15,976 nt of DNA, taken from assembly GCA_045863035.1 (NCBI GenBank), contig BTUV01000070.1, forward strand, positions 1 through 15,976, given 5' to 3'. Origin of the DNA: H2-BAC3 sp045863035 (lineage in GTDB: Bacteria > Bacteroidota > Ignavibacteria > Ignavibacteriales > Ignavibacteriaceae). The position numbers were made by a program, and so were the translations under genes. Below, one piece after another: positions 1-6,648 of the stretch (its first letter is position 1; the number at the start of each line of letters is the position of its first letter). The notes beneath the pieces are model-generated. The model made no database searches, was not told the DNA's origin, and worked only from the letters and a program-made list of their open reading frames with translations.

Positions 1-152
1 GCTCACAACATCTGCACAGTATTGCGCTCTCGTTCTACTCTACATGAATTATGAATTGTCTGATTTTAGCGGGTTCTGTTTATATCCGGGATTTGTTTTT
101 GCGCAAAGGTAGCAAAGTAAAGCGCTAAGTTCCGCAAAGTTTTGAACCCCGA
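1..152. other. Gene-free left edge with degenerate GCAAAG-type motifs
   Basis: No credible coding frame is seen here. Two tandem ATGAATT 7-mers lie at 44-57. From about 101 to 143 the text contains GCGCAAAG, GCAAAG, GCGCTAAG and CGCAAAG in close succession, a degenerate version of the GCAAAG-type intergenic repeat that reappears at 476-501. On the minus strand CAAAGGTA (104-111) reads TACCTTTG, which fits the group's -7 promoter pattern. The best matching upstream CAAA is about 23 bp away, somewhat far, so I do not call a divergent promoter. Any minus-strand gene would lie outside the window. Confidence 0.5.
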
Positions 153-457
153 TGTCTCAATTGTCCTTGGTGTCCTTATTGTCCTTGCTGTCCTTATTGT
201 CCTTAATTTCCTTGGTGTCCTTATTGTCCTTAATTTCCTTGGTGTCCTTATTATCCTTGGTGTCCTTATTGTCCTTATTGTCCTTATTGTCCTTTCTGTC
301 CTTATTGTCCTTATTGTCCTTGGTGTCCTTATTATCCTTGGTGTCCTTAATGTCCTTGGAGTCCTTATTGTCCTTGGAGTCCTTATTGTCCTATTGTCCT
401 TGGTGTCCTTATTGTCCTTATTGTCCTTTCTGTCCTTTCTGTCCTTATTGTCCTTGA
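153..457. repeat. 9-bp minisatellite, consensus TGTCCTTnn, 34 units
   Basis: The array reads as 33 units of 9 bp and one of 8 bp (387-394). The core TGTCCTT is nearly invariant and the last two bases vary (AT, GG, AA, TC, GC, GA). Unit variants are TTTCCTT, TATCCTT and AGTCCTT. Higher-order duplication is visible: the triplet AT/AA/TTTCCTTGG occurs twice in a row (189-242), and GG plus AGTCCTTAT occurs twice (351-386). This is what slippage or unequal crossing-over leaves. Because 9 is a multiple of 3, all frames look open (Leu/Ser/Val repeats, or Cys-Pro-Tyr after the 8-bp unit), but none has a ribosome site or non-repetitive sequence, so I treat it as non-coding. Confidence 0.95.
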
Positions 458-475
458 AAATTTACCCGGAAACCT

Positions 476-501
476 GGCGCAAAGACGCCAAGAGGCAAAG
501 G
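476..501. repeat. GCAAAG-type intergenic repeat cluster
   Basis: The sequence shows GGCGCAAAGACGCC followed by AAGAGGCAAAGG. It includes a small hairpin GGCG-CAAAGA-CGCC (476-489). It is related in motif to the cluster at 101-143, so the 9-bp minisatellite is flanked on both sides by GCAAAG-type sequence. Function unknown. Confidence 0.55.
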
Positions 502-514
502 ATTCCCCTCTCGG

Positions 515-542
515 TACATTGCTCATTGTAAATTGTACATTA
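515..542. repeat. 7-bp tandem repeat (TACATTG type), 4 units
   Basis: Units read TACATTG, CTCATTG, TAAATTG and TACATTA. The array is immediately followed by a nine-cytosine run at 543-551. It is AT-rich and non-coding, and of a different period from the nearby 9-bp array. Confidence 0.7.
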
Positions 543-551
543 CCCCCCCCC
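543..551. repeat. C9 homopolymer tract
   Basis: Nine consecutive cytosines lie in otherwise AT-rich sequence, about 70 bp upstream of the proposed rimP -33 element. Such tracts are slippage-prone. No reading frame depends on it, so a coding phase switch is not supported. Confidence 0.9.
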
Positions 552-583
552 TTATTCTTTTTCTGCTGATTGCACCCCTTTTT

Positions 584-611
584 ACTAATTACTACTTCCT
601 AATTACTAATT
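584..611. repeat. 7-bp tandem repeat (ACTAATT type), 4 units
   Basis: Units read ACTAATT, ACTACTT, CCTAATT and ACTAATT. It ends about 10 bp before the -33-like element of the rimP promoter, so it could form the AT-rich upstream flank of that promoter. That role is inference. Confidence 0.7.
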
Positions 612-621
612 ATTTAAAGAA

Positions 622-653
622 TTTGCTATTTTAAGAGAATATTGGTATTTTTG
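622..653 (+). promoter_or_regulatory. Promoter for the rimP-nusA-infB operon (Bacteroidetes-type)
   Basis: TTTG (622-625), a 20-bp spacer, then TATTTTTG (646-653), which fits TAnnTTTG exactly. This matches the -33/-7 pair known for the primary sigma factor of Bacteroidetes and relatives. Transcription would start near 658-660, only a few bases before the hairpin at 665-680. Confidence 0.6.
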
Positions 654-664
654 GACTCTCAGTT

Positions 665-691
665 CGCCCTAAAAAGGGCGTTTTTTGTTTT
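665..691 (+). terminator. Terminator-like hairpin and U-tract abutting the rimP start (candidate attenuator)
   Basis: Perfect 6-bp stem CGCCCT-AAAA-AGGGCG (665-680) followed by TTTTTTGTTTT (681-691), and then directly the rimP ATG at 692. It has the form of an intrinsic terminator but sits between the proposed promoter and the first gene, so it could be an attenuator. It also contains the only purine-rich ribosome-site candidate (AGGG, 675-678) in its 3' arm. Alternatively it terminates a transcript entering from the left, but no left-hand gene is visible. Confidence 0.65.
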
Positions 692-1153
692 ATGACAGAT
701 TTAGAAACTACCATACATACTATCTGCCGGCAGGCAGTGCTCTCCGCCGGATTCATCTTTATTGATGTTAAGTTCCGCGGAAACAAAAGTTCCAGGGTTA
801 TTGAAGTCTATGCTGATGCTGAAACTTCTCTTACTATTGAAGACTGCGCACTTATAAGTTCCGCCATAACAGAGGAGTTTGAACAGAAACTTGATCCGGC
901 TTTTTCGTACCGGCTTGATGTTTCTTCCCCCGGAGCAGAAAACCCGCTGACAGATATCAGACAATTTAAAAAGCACACCGGCCGTACGCTTCAGATTGAT
1001 TACGCCGGATTAGATAATGAGGCGCTTTCCGTTGCCGCACGTCTGAAAAGCACCGGAGATACAACATTGATTTTTGAACTGAAGGACAAAAGCGAACTCG
1101 AGCTTGAGTTCAGCCGCATCCGTAAAGCAGTTGTTAAAATAAGTTTTAAGTGA
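692..1153 (+). CDS. rimP: Ribosome maturation factor RimP
   Basis: The 153-residue protein matches RimP in length and order: an N-terminal alpha/beta domain (about 1-80, with the Leu-Asp-Val-Ser-Ser-Pro-Gly segment just after it) and a small C-terminal SH3-like barrel (about 90-150). RimP binds the free 30S subunit and helps assemble its head region around S12. It is the first gene of the conserved rimP-nusA-infB operon, with nusA starting 16 bp after its stop. The ATG at 692 is the only sensible start, but it lacks a normal ribosome site: the preceding 11 bases are a T-rich run and the nearest purine patch lies in a hairpin. Control by that hairpin is likely but inferred. The identification rests on sequence plus context and is firm. 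Confidence 0.95.
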   Translation: MTDLETTIHTICRQAVLSAGFIFIDVKFRGNKSSRVIEVYADAETSLTIEDCALISSAITEEFEQKLDPAFSYRLDVSSPGAENPLTDIRQFKKHTGRTLQIDYAGLDNEALSVAARLKSTGDTTLIFELKDKSELELEFSRIRKAVVKISFK

Positions 1154-1169
1154 AACAGGAGTTATAATC

Positions 1170-2420
1170 ATGAATTCTGAAATTATTGAATCCTTCTCGC
1201 TGATTGCCAAAGAAAAAGGCATTGACCGCGACTACCTTATAGGCGTAGTTGAAGAAGTATTCAAAACCATTTTACAAAAACGCTTCGGTGAAGAAGCACG
1301 TTTTGAAGTTATTGTAAATATGGACCGCGGTGATATTGAGTGTCAGCTCTCAAGAACCATTGTTGACAAAGTTGGGAACGCTGATCTTGAAATTTCGCTT
1401 GATGAGGTAAACCAGCGCGGCAATGAAGACGAACTTGATATCGGTGATGATTATATTGAGATACTCCCCCTCAGCTCATTTGGCCGCCGTCTTGTGCTTC
1501 TTGCAAAGAACACGCTCAATCAGAAAATCCGTGATATAGAAAAAGAAGTCATCTTTGGTGACTATAAGAAAAAAATCGGAGATATTGTTATCGGTGAGAT
1601 ATATCAGAACCGTAAACATGATATATTGGTTAACCACAACAAGAATGAGCTGGTACTGCCCAAGAACGAACAGATACCGGGTGAAAAGTATATAAAGGGA
1701 AGAATCCTCCGTGCAGTAATTAAGGAAATCAGGCGTGACAAGGGGAATCCGCAGGTGATTATCAGCCGTGCTGACAATGAATTTCTCAGAAGACTGTTTG
1801 AAATTGAAATACCGGAAATCTTTGACGGAGTAATTGAAATTAAAGCCATTGCCCGCCAGCCGGGTATGCGCGCGAAAGTAGCCGTGGAAAGCACTGACAA
1901 GCGCGTTGATGCTGTCGGGGCTTGTATCGGAATGAAGGGAGTGCGTATCACCTCAATCGTAAAAGAGTTGAACGGCGAAAACATTGACGTGTTTAGCTGG
2001 TCGGATGACATAAAGACGCTCATCATCCGCGCGCTAAACCCGGGCAAGATTAAAAATATTGAACTGGATACCCAGCACAAAAAAGCGATTATATACGCGG
2101 AAGAAAAACAGGCCGGAACCATAGTAGGGCTCCGCGCCGTAAATATCAATCTGGCCTCCCGTGTGACCGGTTATGAAATAGAACTGATCAGGGAGAAAAA
2201 ATCTATCCTGGAGCTTGATGAGGATATCGAGCTTCCGGAACTTCGCGATGAACTGGGAGAAGAGCTTGTTAATCTGCTTATCGAAAACAGATATGACACA
2301 GCTTTAGACGTTCTGCGCGCCACCAAGGAAAAAATTGCGCAGATTGAAGGTATTGATCCTGACTCAATTGACGAACTTTTCAGAATCCTTACCGAACAAC
2401 TAACCGAAAGTGAAGGATAA
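1170..2420 (+). CDS. nusA: Transcription termination/antitermination factor NusA
   Basis: NusA binds RNA polymerase and nascent RNA, modulating pausing, intrinsic termination and antitermination. The 416 residues show the N-terminal polymerase-binding domain (1-130), an S1 domain (about 137-205), KH1 (about 225-300, with the hallmark VGACIGMKG at 249-257), KH2 (about 300-345) and one short helix-hairpin-helix-like tail (about 365-410, with IEGIDPDSIDELF). It lacks the long acidic repeats of the 495-residue E. coli protein. In KH2 the usual GxxG loop reads Gly-Leu-Arg-Ala (residues 320-323), so the last glycine is missing. AGGAG at 1157-1161 sits 8 bp before the ATG, confirming the start. It is the second gene of the operon, and NusA could feed back on the leader hairpin before rimP (inference). 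Confidence 0.97.
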   Translation: MNSEIIESFSLIAKEKGIDRDYLIGVVEEVFKTILQKRFGEEARFEVIVNMDRGDIECQLSRTIVDKVGNADLEISLDEVNQRGNEDELDIGDDYIEILPLSSFGRRLVLLAKNTLNQKIRDIEKEVIFGDYKKKIGDIVIGEIYQNRKHDILVNHNKNELVLPKNEQIPGEKYIKGRILRAVIKEIRRDKGNPQVIISRADNEFLRRLFEIEIPEIFDGVIEIKAIARQPGMRAKVAVESTDKRVDAVGACIGMKGVRITSIVKELNGENIDVFSWSDDIKTLIIRALNPGKIKNIELDTQHKKAIIYAEEKQAGTIVGLRAVNINLASRVTGYEIELIREKKSILELDEDIELPELRDELGEELVNLLIENRYDTALDVLRATKEKIAQIEGIDPDSIDELFRILTEQLTESEG

Positions 2421-2432
2421 GCAAGACTATAT

Positions 2433-5333
2433 ATGTCTGAAGTAAAAGAAAAGAAAAAAAGAGTTTCCGAGCTCTCTAAGGAGTGCAATCAGCCCTCTGA
2501 CGCCATGCTCAAGTTTCTTAAAGATAAGGGATTTGAAGTAAAGACTATCAACTCGCCGGTAACCGATGAGATGATTGACACTGCGTATGCTCAATATATG
2601 AAAGACCGTAAGAAGCTTGAAGAGCACCGCGAAAAAATGCGGAAGCTGGATGAGCAACGCGGTAACATTGACCCTGCGGCCGAAGAAGCCAAAAAAGCTG
2701 AAGAGCAAAAAAAGGCAGAGGAAGCCCGCTTAGCTGAAGAAGCAAAAAAAGCTGAAGAGGAAGAAGCAGCCAGACAGGCAGAACTTGAAGCCGTTGCTGC
2801 TGCTGAAGCCGAATCCGAGCCGGAACCTCAGGTGGAAGTCCCTGTAACAGAGGCCCCCGCTGAGGAGTCTATTCCCCGTCAGGAAGAGCAGCCGGTTGAA
2901 GAAACTCCGGTGGTTCAGACAGATGTAAGTTCAGAAACTTCTGATGATAAAAAAATAACCACTGCACCCAAGACCCGCGAGCAGAGGGAAGAAGAAAAGC
3001 AAAAGTCAAAAACTGACAAAAAGCATAAGGGGAAAGAAACCCCTAAGGGCAAAGCGGATGACAAAAAAGCGGAGCAGCCAAAACCTTCTGAGACGGTCAA
3101 AACCGAAGAAGAAGTTAAACCGAAAGGTAAGCCCGTTGAAGATCCGCTGGAACGCACCAGAAGACAAGGCGCAGCGCGCGGACTGGTGGTAAAAGGCACA
3201 ATTGATCTGACGCCTCCTAAACAGACACCAAGGCAGGATAAGGGAGTCGGGGTTAAGTCAACGGTTAGTGTTTCTCCCGCTCCGGCTCTGGATGCTGACG
3301 GCAAGCCAAAGAAAAAGAAGATTAAAGTTAAGAGCAAACCGTTTGAAGATGTTCCGGTATCTCCTGCCAAGGAAAAAGAAAAAGAAGAACATCCCGGCAG
3401 AAAACGTCAGAAAGCAAAGAAAACGGAAATTGATGAGAAGGAAGTAAAGGATAATATCCGTAAAACACTTCTCAATATGGATGACTCAGCTCTGGGCAAC
3501 CGTGCACAGATGCGCAAGAAAAAGAAAAAAGAGCGTATTGAGGAAGAAGAGCGCCGTGAGGAAATTAAATTAGCTGAAGGAAACAGAATAACCGTAACTG
3601 AGTTTATTGCAGTAAGCGAACTTGCAAACCTGATGGGTGTGCAGGTTGGAGAAGTAATTGCAAAATGTATGGGGCTCGGGCTTATGGTATCAATCAATCA
3701 GCGTCTTGAAATGGAAACCATTACTCTGGTAGCTGATGAATTCGGATTTCAGGTTGATTTTGAAAAAGAATATTCAGCAAGTGAGCTTGAAGATACCGTT
3801 GATGAAGATGAAACACTTCTCAACCGCAGCCCTATTGTAACCATTATGGGTCACGTTGATCACGGAAAAACATCATTGCTGGATTATATACGCCGCGCGA
3901 ATGTTGTAGCCGGTGAAGCAGGCGGTATTACGCAGCACATAGGCGCATATAAAGTTGAAGTGGGCGATGACAAAACCATTGCATTCCTTGATACCCCTGG
4001 TCACGAAGCGTTCACCGCGATGCGCGCAAGAGGAGCTCAGGTAACTGATATTGTTGTTCTTGTTGTTGCCGCGGATGATGCAGTAATGCCTCAGACGGTT
4101 GAAGCAATTAACCATGCCAAAGCAGCAAACGTGCCGATTATTGTTGCAATAAATAAAATTGATAAACCGGGCATTAACCTCGAAAGAATAAAACAACAGC
4201 TTGCCGAAAGAAATGTTTTGCTTGAGGAGTGGGGCGGTAAATATCAGAGCGTTGAACTTTCAGCAAAGACCGGCCTTAATGTTGATCTTCTTCTTGAGAA
4301 GATACTTCTTGAGGCGGATGTGCTCGACCTTAAAGCAAACCCTGACCGTATGGCACGCGGGGTTGTGGTTGAAGCCAAGTTAGACAAAGGACGAGGAGTA
4401 ACCGCAACAGTACTGGTGCAGAAGGGAACTCTTAAAATAGGAGACCCGTTTGTTGCCGGTATATATAACGGAAGAGTTCGCGCCATGTTTGACGAACGCG
4501 GAAACAAAGTTCTTAGGGCGGGTCCGTCAACTCCGGTGCTGGTACTCGGTCTTGAATCATCCCCGCAGGCGGGTGATCAGTTTATCGTGGTTGAATCTGA
4601 ACGTTCAGCACGCGATGTTGCCATCAAACGCCAGCAGCTAAAACGCGAGCAGGACAACCGGCAGGTTCGTCATATTACTCTTGATGAAATCTCCCGCCAG
4701 ATTAGCATCGGCGGCGTTAAAGAACTTCCGGTTATTGTTAAAGGTGACGTGGATGGTTCCGTTGAAGCAGTTGCTGACTCACTGATGAAGATTTCCACCG
4801 AAGAAGTTGTGGTGCGTGTTATCCACCGCGGTGTTGGTGCAATTTCTGAGGGTGACGTTATTCTTGCAGCAGCTTCAAACGCAATTATCATCGGCTTTAA
4901 CGTGCGTCCGAATCTGAATGCACGCAAGAGCGCAGAAGCCGAAGGCGTTGAAATTAAAATATATAATGTAATCTACGATGCTATTAACGAAATCCGCTCA
5001 GCACTCGAGGGAATGCTTTCGCCAATCGTCAGTGAAGAAGTGACTTCAACTGTAGAGGTGCGCGAGACCTTTAAGGTGCCAAAAGTGGGAACCGTTGCCG
5101 GCTGTTACGTGCTTGAAGGAAAAATTCAGCGCAGCAACAAGGTACGCCTCATTCGCGATGGTATCGTAATCTTTAACGGAGAACTTACTTCGCTTAAGCG
5201 CTTTAAGGATGACGTTAAAGAAGTTGATGCCGGCTTTGAGTGCGGTATGGGCATCGCAAACTATAATGATATCAAAATAGGTGATATCATTGAAGCATAT
5301 AAACTGATAGAGACAAAGAAGAAACTGGACTAA
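2433..5333 (+). CDS. infB: Translation initiation factor IF-2
   Basis: This GTPase places initiator tRNA on the 30S subunit and promotes subunit joining. The 966-residue protein has an IF2_N motif at about 9-50, a long low-complexity Lys/Glu/Ala/Pro linker (about 65-380) and a second IF2_N-like segment (about 385-445). The G domain follows: G1 GHVDHGKT (473-480), GGIT (497-500), DTPGH (520-524), NKID (574-577) and SAKTG (610-614). Beta-barrel and C-terminal fMet-tRNA-binding domains fill the remainder. It is longer than E. coli IF2 (890), mostly because of the linker. It starts 12 bp after nusA with no clear ribosome site of its own apart from GAAGGA within the nusA end, so coupled translation is likely. 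I see no frame disruption. Confidence 0.98.
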   Translation: MSEVKEKKKRVSELSKECNQPSDAMLKFLKDKGFEVKTINSPVTDEMIDTAYAQYMKDRKKLEEHREKMRKLDEQRGNIDPAAEEAKKAEEQKKAEEARLAEEAKKAEEEEAARQAELEAVAAAEAESEPEPQVEVPVTEAPAEESIPRQEEQPVEETPVVQTDVSSETSDDKKITTAPKTREQREEEKQKSKTDKKHKGKETPKGKADDKKAEQPKPSETVKTEEEVKPKGKPVEDPLERTRRQGAARGLVVKGTIDLTPPKQTPRQDKGVGVKSTVSVSPAPALDADGKPKKKKIKVKSKPFEDVPVSPAKEKEKEEHPGRKRQKAKKTEIDEKEVKDNIRKTLLNMDDSALGNRAQMRKKKKKERIEEEERREEIKLAEGNRITVTEFIAVSELANLMGVQVGEVIAKCMGLGLMVSINQRLEMETITLVADEFGFQVDFEKEYSASELEDTVDEDETLLNRSPIVTIMGHVDHGKTSLLDYIRRANVVAGEAGGITQHIGAYKVEVGDDKTIAFLDTPGHEAFTAMRARGAQVTDIVVLVVAADDAVMPQTVEAINHAKAANVPIIVAINKIDKPGINLERIKQQLAERNVLLEEWGGKYQSVELSAKTGLNVDLLLEKILLEADVLDLKANPDRMARGVVVEAKLDKGRGVTATVLVQKGTLKIGDPFVAGIYNGRVRAMFDERGNKVLRAGPSTPVLVLGLESSPQAGDQFIVVESERSARDVAIKRQQLKREQDNRQVRHITLDEISRQISIGGVKELPVIVKGDVDGSVEAVADSLMKISTEEVVVRVIHRGVGAISEGDVILAAASNAIIIGFNVRPNLNARKSAEAEGVEIKIYNVIYDAINEIRSALEGMLSPIVSEEVTSTVEVRETFKVPKVGTVAGCYVLEGKIQRSNKVRLIRDGIVIFNGELTSLKRFKDDVKEVDAGFECGMGIANYNDIKIGDIIEAYKLIETKKKLD

Positions 5334-5381
5334 ATAAGCACACAGTCCGCTCTCTGACTTCTTTGCCGTAGAAGGAAAGCT

Positions 5382-5750
5382 ATGCCATCACATAGAATTG
5401 AAAAGGTTGAAAACCTTATAAAAGAAGAGATCAGCTTGATCTTTTTAACAAGGATGAATGATCCTGAGCTTGGCTTTATAACCATTACAAACGTAAAAGT
5501 TTCGCCGGATATAAAGCAGGCAAGGATATATATATCCGTTTTTGATAAAGCAAAGCGGGAGTATGTTCTTGAGAAGATAAAAATCAGAACCGGCTTCATC
5601 CGGAGTGAACTAGCCCACCGGGTATCACTCCGTTACGTGCCTGAACTGAAATTCTTTATAGACGATACCCTCGACTATGTTGAAAAGATTGATTCACTGA
5701 TCAAGCAGATTCACAAGGATGATAAACCGCAAGACAACTCAGAAGCTTGA
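5382..5750 (+). CDS. rbfA: 30S ribosome-binding factor RbfA
   Basis: RbfA is a small KH-like protein that binds the 30S neck near the 5' helix of 16S rRNA and is needed for late 30S maturation. The 122 residues show the family pattern: RIEKVENLIKEEIS at the N-terminus, the DPELGFITITNVKVSPDIKQA stretch in two strands around residues 27-47, then helix-strand with HRVSLRYVPELKFFID (about 79-94). A good ribosome site (AGAAGGAAAG) precedes the ATG. It lies between infB and truB, the standard neighbourhood. Its last 32 bases overlap the truB start in another frame, implying translational coupling. Confidence 0.96.
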   Translation: MPSHRIEKVENLIKEEISLIFLTRMNDPELGFITITNVKVSPDIKQARIYISVFDKAKREYVLEKIKIRTGFIRSELAHRVSLRYVPELKFFIDDTLDYVEKIDSLIKQIHKDDKPQDNSEA

Positions 5751-6435
5751 CCAAAACGCCTTTGCGCGCGGTGAAGCAATTCTGATTGACAAAGACTATC
5801 GCTGGTCATCCTTTAAGGTAATACATGAGTTCCGCAAGGTTGCAGGCGTGCGCAAAATGGGGCACGCCGGCACACTTGACCCCCTCGCAACAGGGCTGCT
5901 AATCGTCTGCACCGGAAAAATGACCAAGCAGATAGACACATTTCAGAACCTCCCCAAGATATATACCGGCACCATCACCCTCGGCAAGAGTACCCCCACT
6001 ATGGATGCAGAGTCACAGCCGGATACTGAGCTTGGTGCGGAAGGTATCACGGAGGAAAAAATCCGCGCGCTGCTTCCTGAGTTCACCGGAGAGATTGAAC
6101 AGGTACCGCCCATGTATAGCGCTGTGAACTACGCCGGAAAGAAGCTTTATGAAATTGCCCGCAAGGGTAAGACTGTCCACCGCGAGCCGCGGAAGGTTAC
6201 CGTAACCCGATTTGAGATAACCGGAATTAACCTCCCCGAAGTAAAATTTGAAGTAGAGTGTTCTAAAGGGACTTATATCAGGGTACTGGCCCACGACCTT
6301 GGAGCCCGGCTTGGCTGCGGGGGTTACCTTTCCGAACTGCGCCGCACTGCCATCGGGGAGCATCGGGTGGAGGATGCTTTTACCATACATGAACTGCGGG
6401 CAATGGAAAAAATTGAATTGATAGTTGAGAATTGA
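5719..6435 (+). CDS. truB: tRNA pseudouridine(55) synthase TruB
   Basis: TruB converts U55 in the T-loop of tRNAs to pseudouridine. The catalytic aspartate lies in GHAGTLDPLATGLL at D54. The downstream YSAVNYAGKKLYEIARKG and SKGTYIRVLAHDLG blocks are also family hallmarks. At 238 residues it is the short form without a clear C-terminal PUA domain. The ATG at 5719 is chosen because no later in-frame ATG precedes the conserved core. It overlaps rbfA by 32 bp and has only AGG immediately before it, so it is probably translated by coupling. The last codons run into a TTGA-rich, repeat-like sequence (6417-6455), so the C-terminus may have been set by an encroaching repeat. Confidence 0.95.
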   Translation: MINRKTTQKLDQNAFARGEAILIDKDYRWSSFKVIHEFRKVAGVRKMGHAGTLDPLATGLLIVCTGKMTKQIDTFQNLPKIYTGTITLGKSTPTMDAESQPDTELGAEGITEEKIRALLPEFTGEIEQVPPMYSAVNYAGKKLYEIARKGKTVHREPRKVTVTRFEITGINLPEVKFEVECSKGTYIRVLAHDLGARLGCGGYLSELRRTAIGEHRVEDAFTIHELRAMEKIELIVEN

Positions 6436-6535
6436 AAAGGGAAAATTGAAAATAAATTTTTGTTATACGTCGCTGTCGTTGATGTCCTTTTAGTTCCTTC
6501 TGTCCTTAAAACCACTTCGAAAACCCCCATTTACC
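6436..6535. repeat. Intergenic repeat remnants, including four 9-bp units like the left minisatellite
   Basis: After truB comes AT-rich sequence with repeated ATTGAAAA-type strings (to about 6455). At 6474-6509 four in-phase 9-mers follow: TGTCGTTGA, TGTCCTTTT, AGTTCCTTC and TGTCCTTAA. These match the TGTCCTTnn minisatellite at 153-457 in motif, period and strand. They look like a short or decayed copy of the same family. Confidence 0.65.
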
Positions 6536-6633
6536 AGAATTCTTAGTTAAAGAAAACGGCTTTTCTTTAACTAACAGAAATTCTTATTAAAGGAAAACGG
6601 GTTTTCTTTAATTAGTGGAAGTTTTTAGTTAAA
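6536..6633 (+). promoter_or_regulatory. Three operator-like sites repeating every 41 bp upstream of fic
   Basis: Site 1 is a perfect 14-bp inverted repeat, TTAGTTAAAGAAAA and its complement, around CGGC (6543-6574). Site 2 is a related inverted repeat ATTAAAGGAAAAC / GTTTTCTTTAAT around GG (about 6586-6612) with one bulged base. Site 3 is a half-site, TTAGTTAAA (6625-6633). The left half-sites start at 6543, 6584 and 6625, exactly 41 bp apart, and flanking AGAA(A)TTCTTA sequence is also repeated. Site 3 overlaps the -7 element of the fic promoter. The likely role is repressor binding, possibly by the winged helix of Fic itself. Site 1 could alternatively act as an RNA hairpin ending the truB transcript, but no U-run follows it. 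Confidence 0.65.
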
Positions 6634-6637
6634 TTTG
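6607..6637 (+). promoter_or_regulatory. Promoter for fic
   Basis: TAAATTTG (6630-6637) fits TAnnTTTG. The -33 position has only TTTA (6607-6610), 19 bp upstream, so it would be a weak promoter. Predicted transcription start is around 6643-6645, four to six bases before the ATG, giving a nearly leaderless message. It overlaps operator-like site 3. Confidence 0.5.
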
Positions 6638-6648
6638 GGTAAAAAAAT

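Noticed and set aside
104..138. Divergent minus-strand promoter (TACCTTTG with CAAA upstream)
   Set aside because: The -7 match is good, but spacing to the -33 candidate is about 23 bp, and the sequence is also explained by the GCAAAG-type repeat. No minus-strand gene starts within the window.
153..457. CRISPR array
   Set aside because: The unit is 9 bp with no separate spacers; direct minisatellite, no cas genes.
142..531. Open frames across the 9-bp array encoding Leu/Val/Ile or Leu/Ser repeats
   Set aside because: They exist only because a 9-bp unit has no stop in several frames. No ribosome site, no conserved non-repetitive part, and the frame shifts at the 8-bp unit. Repeat DNA, not a gene.
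543..551. Phase-variable gene controlled by the C9 tract
   Set aside because: The tract is not inside a reading frame nor between the proposed -33 and -7 elements.
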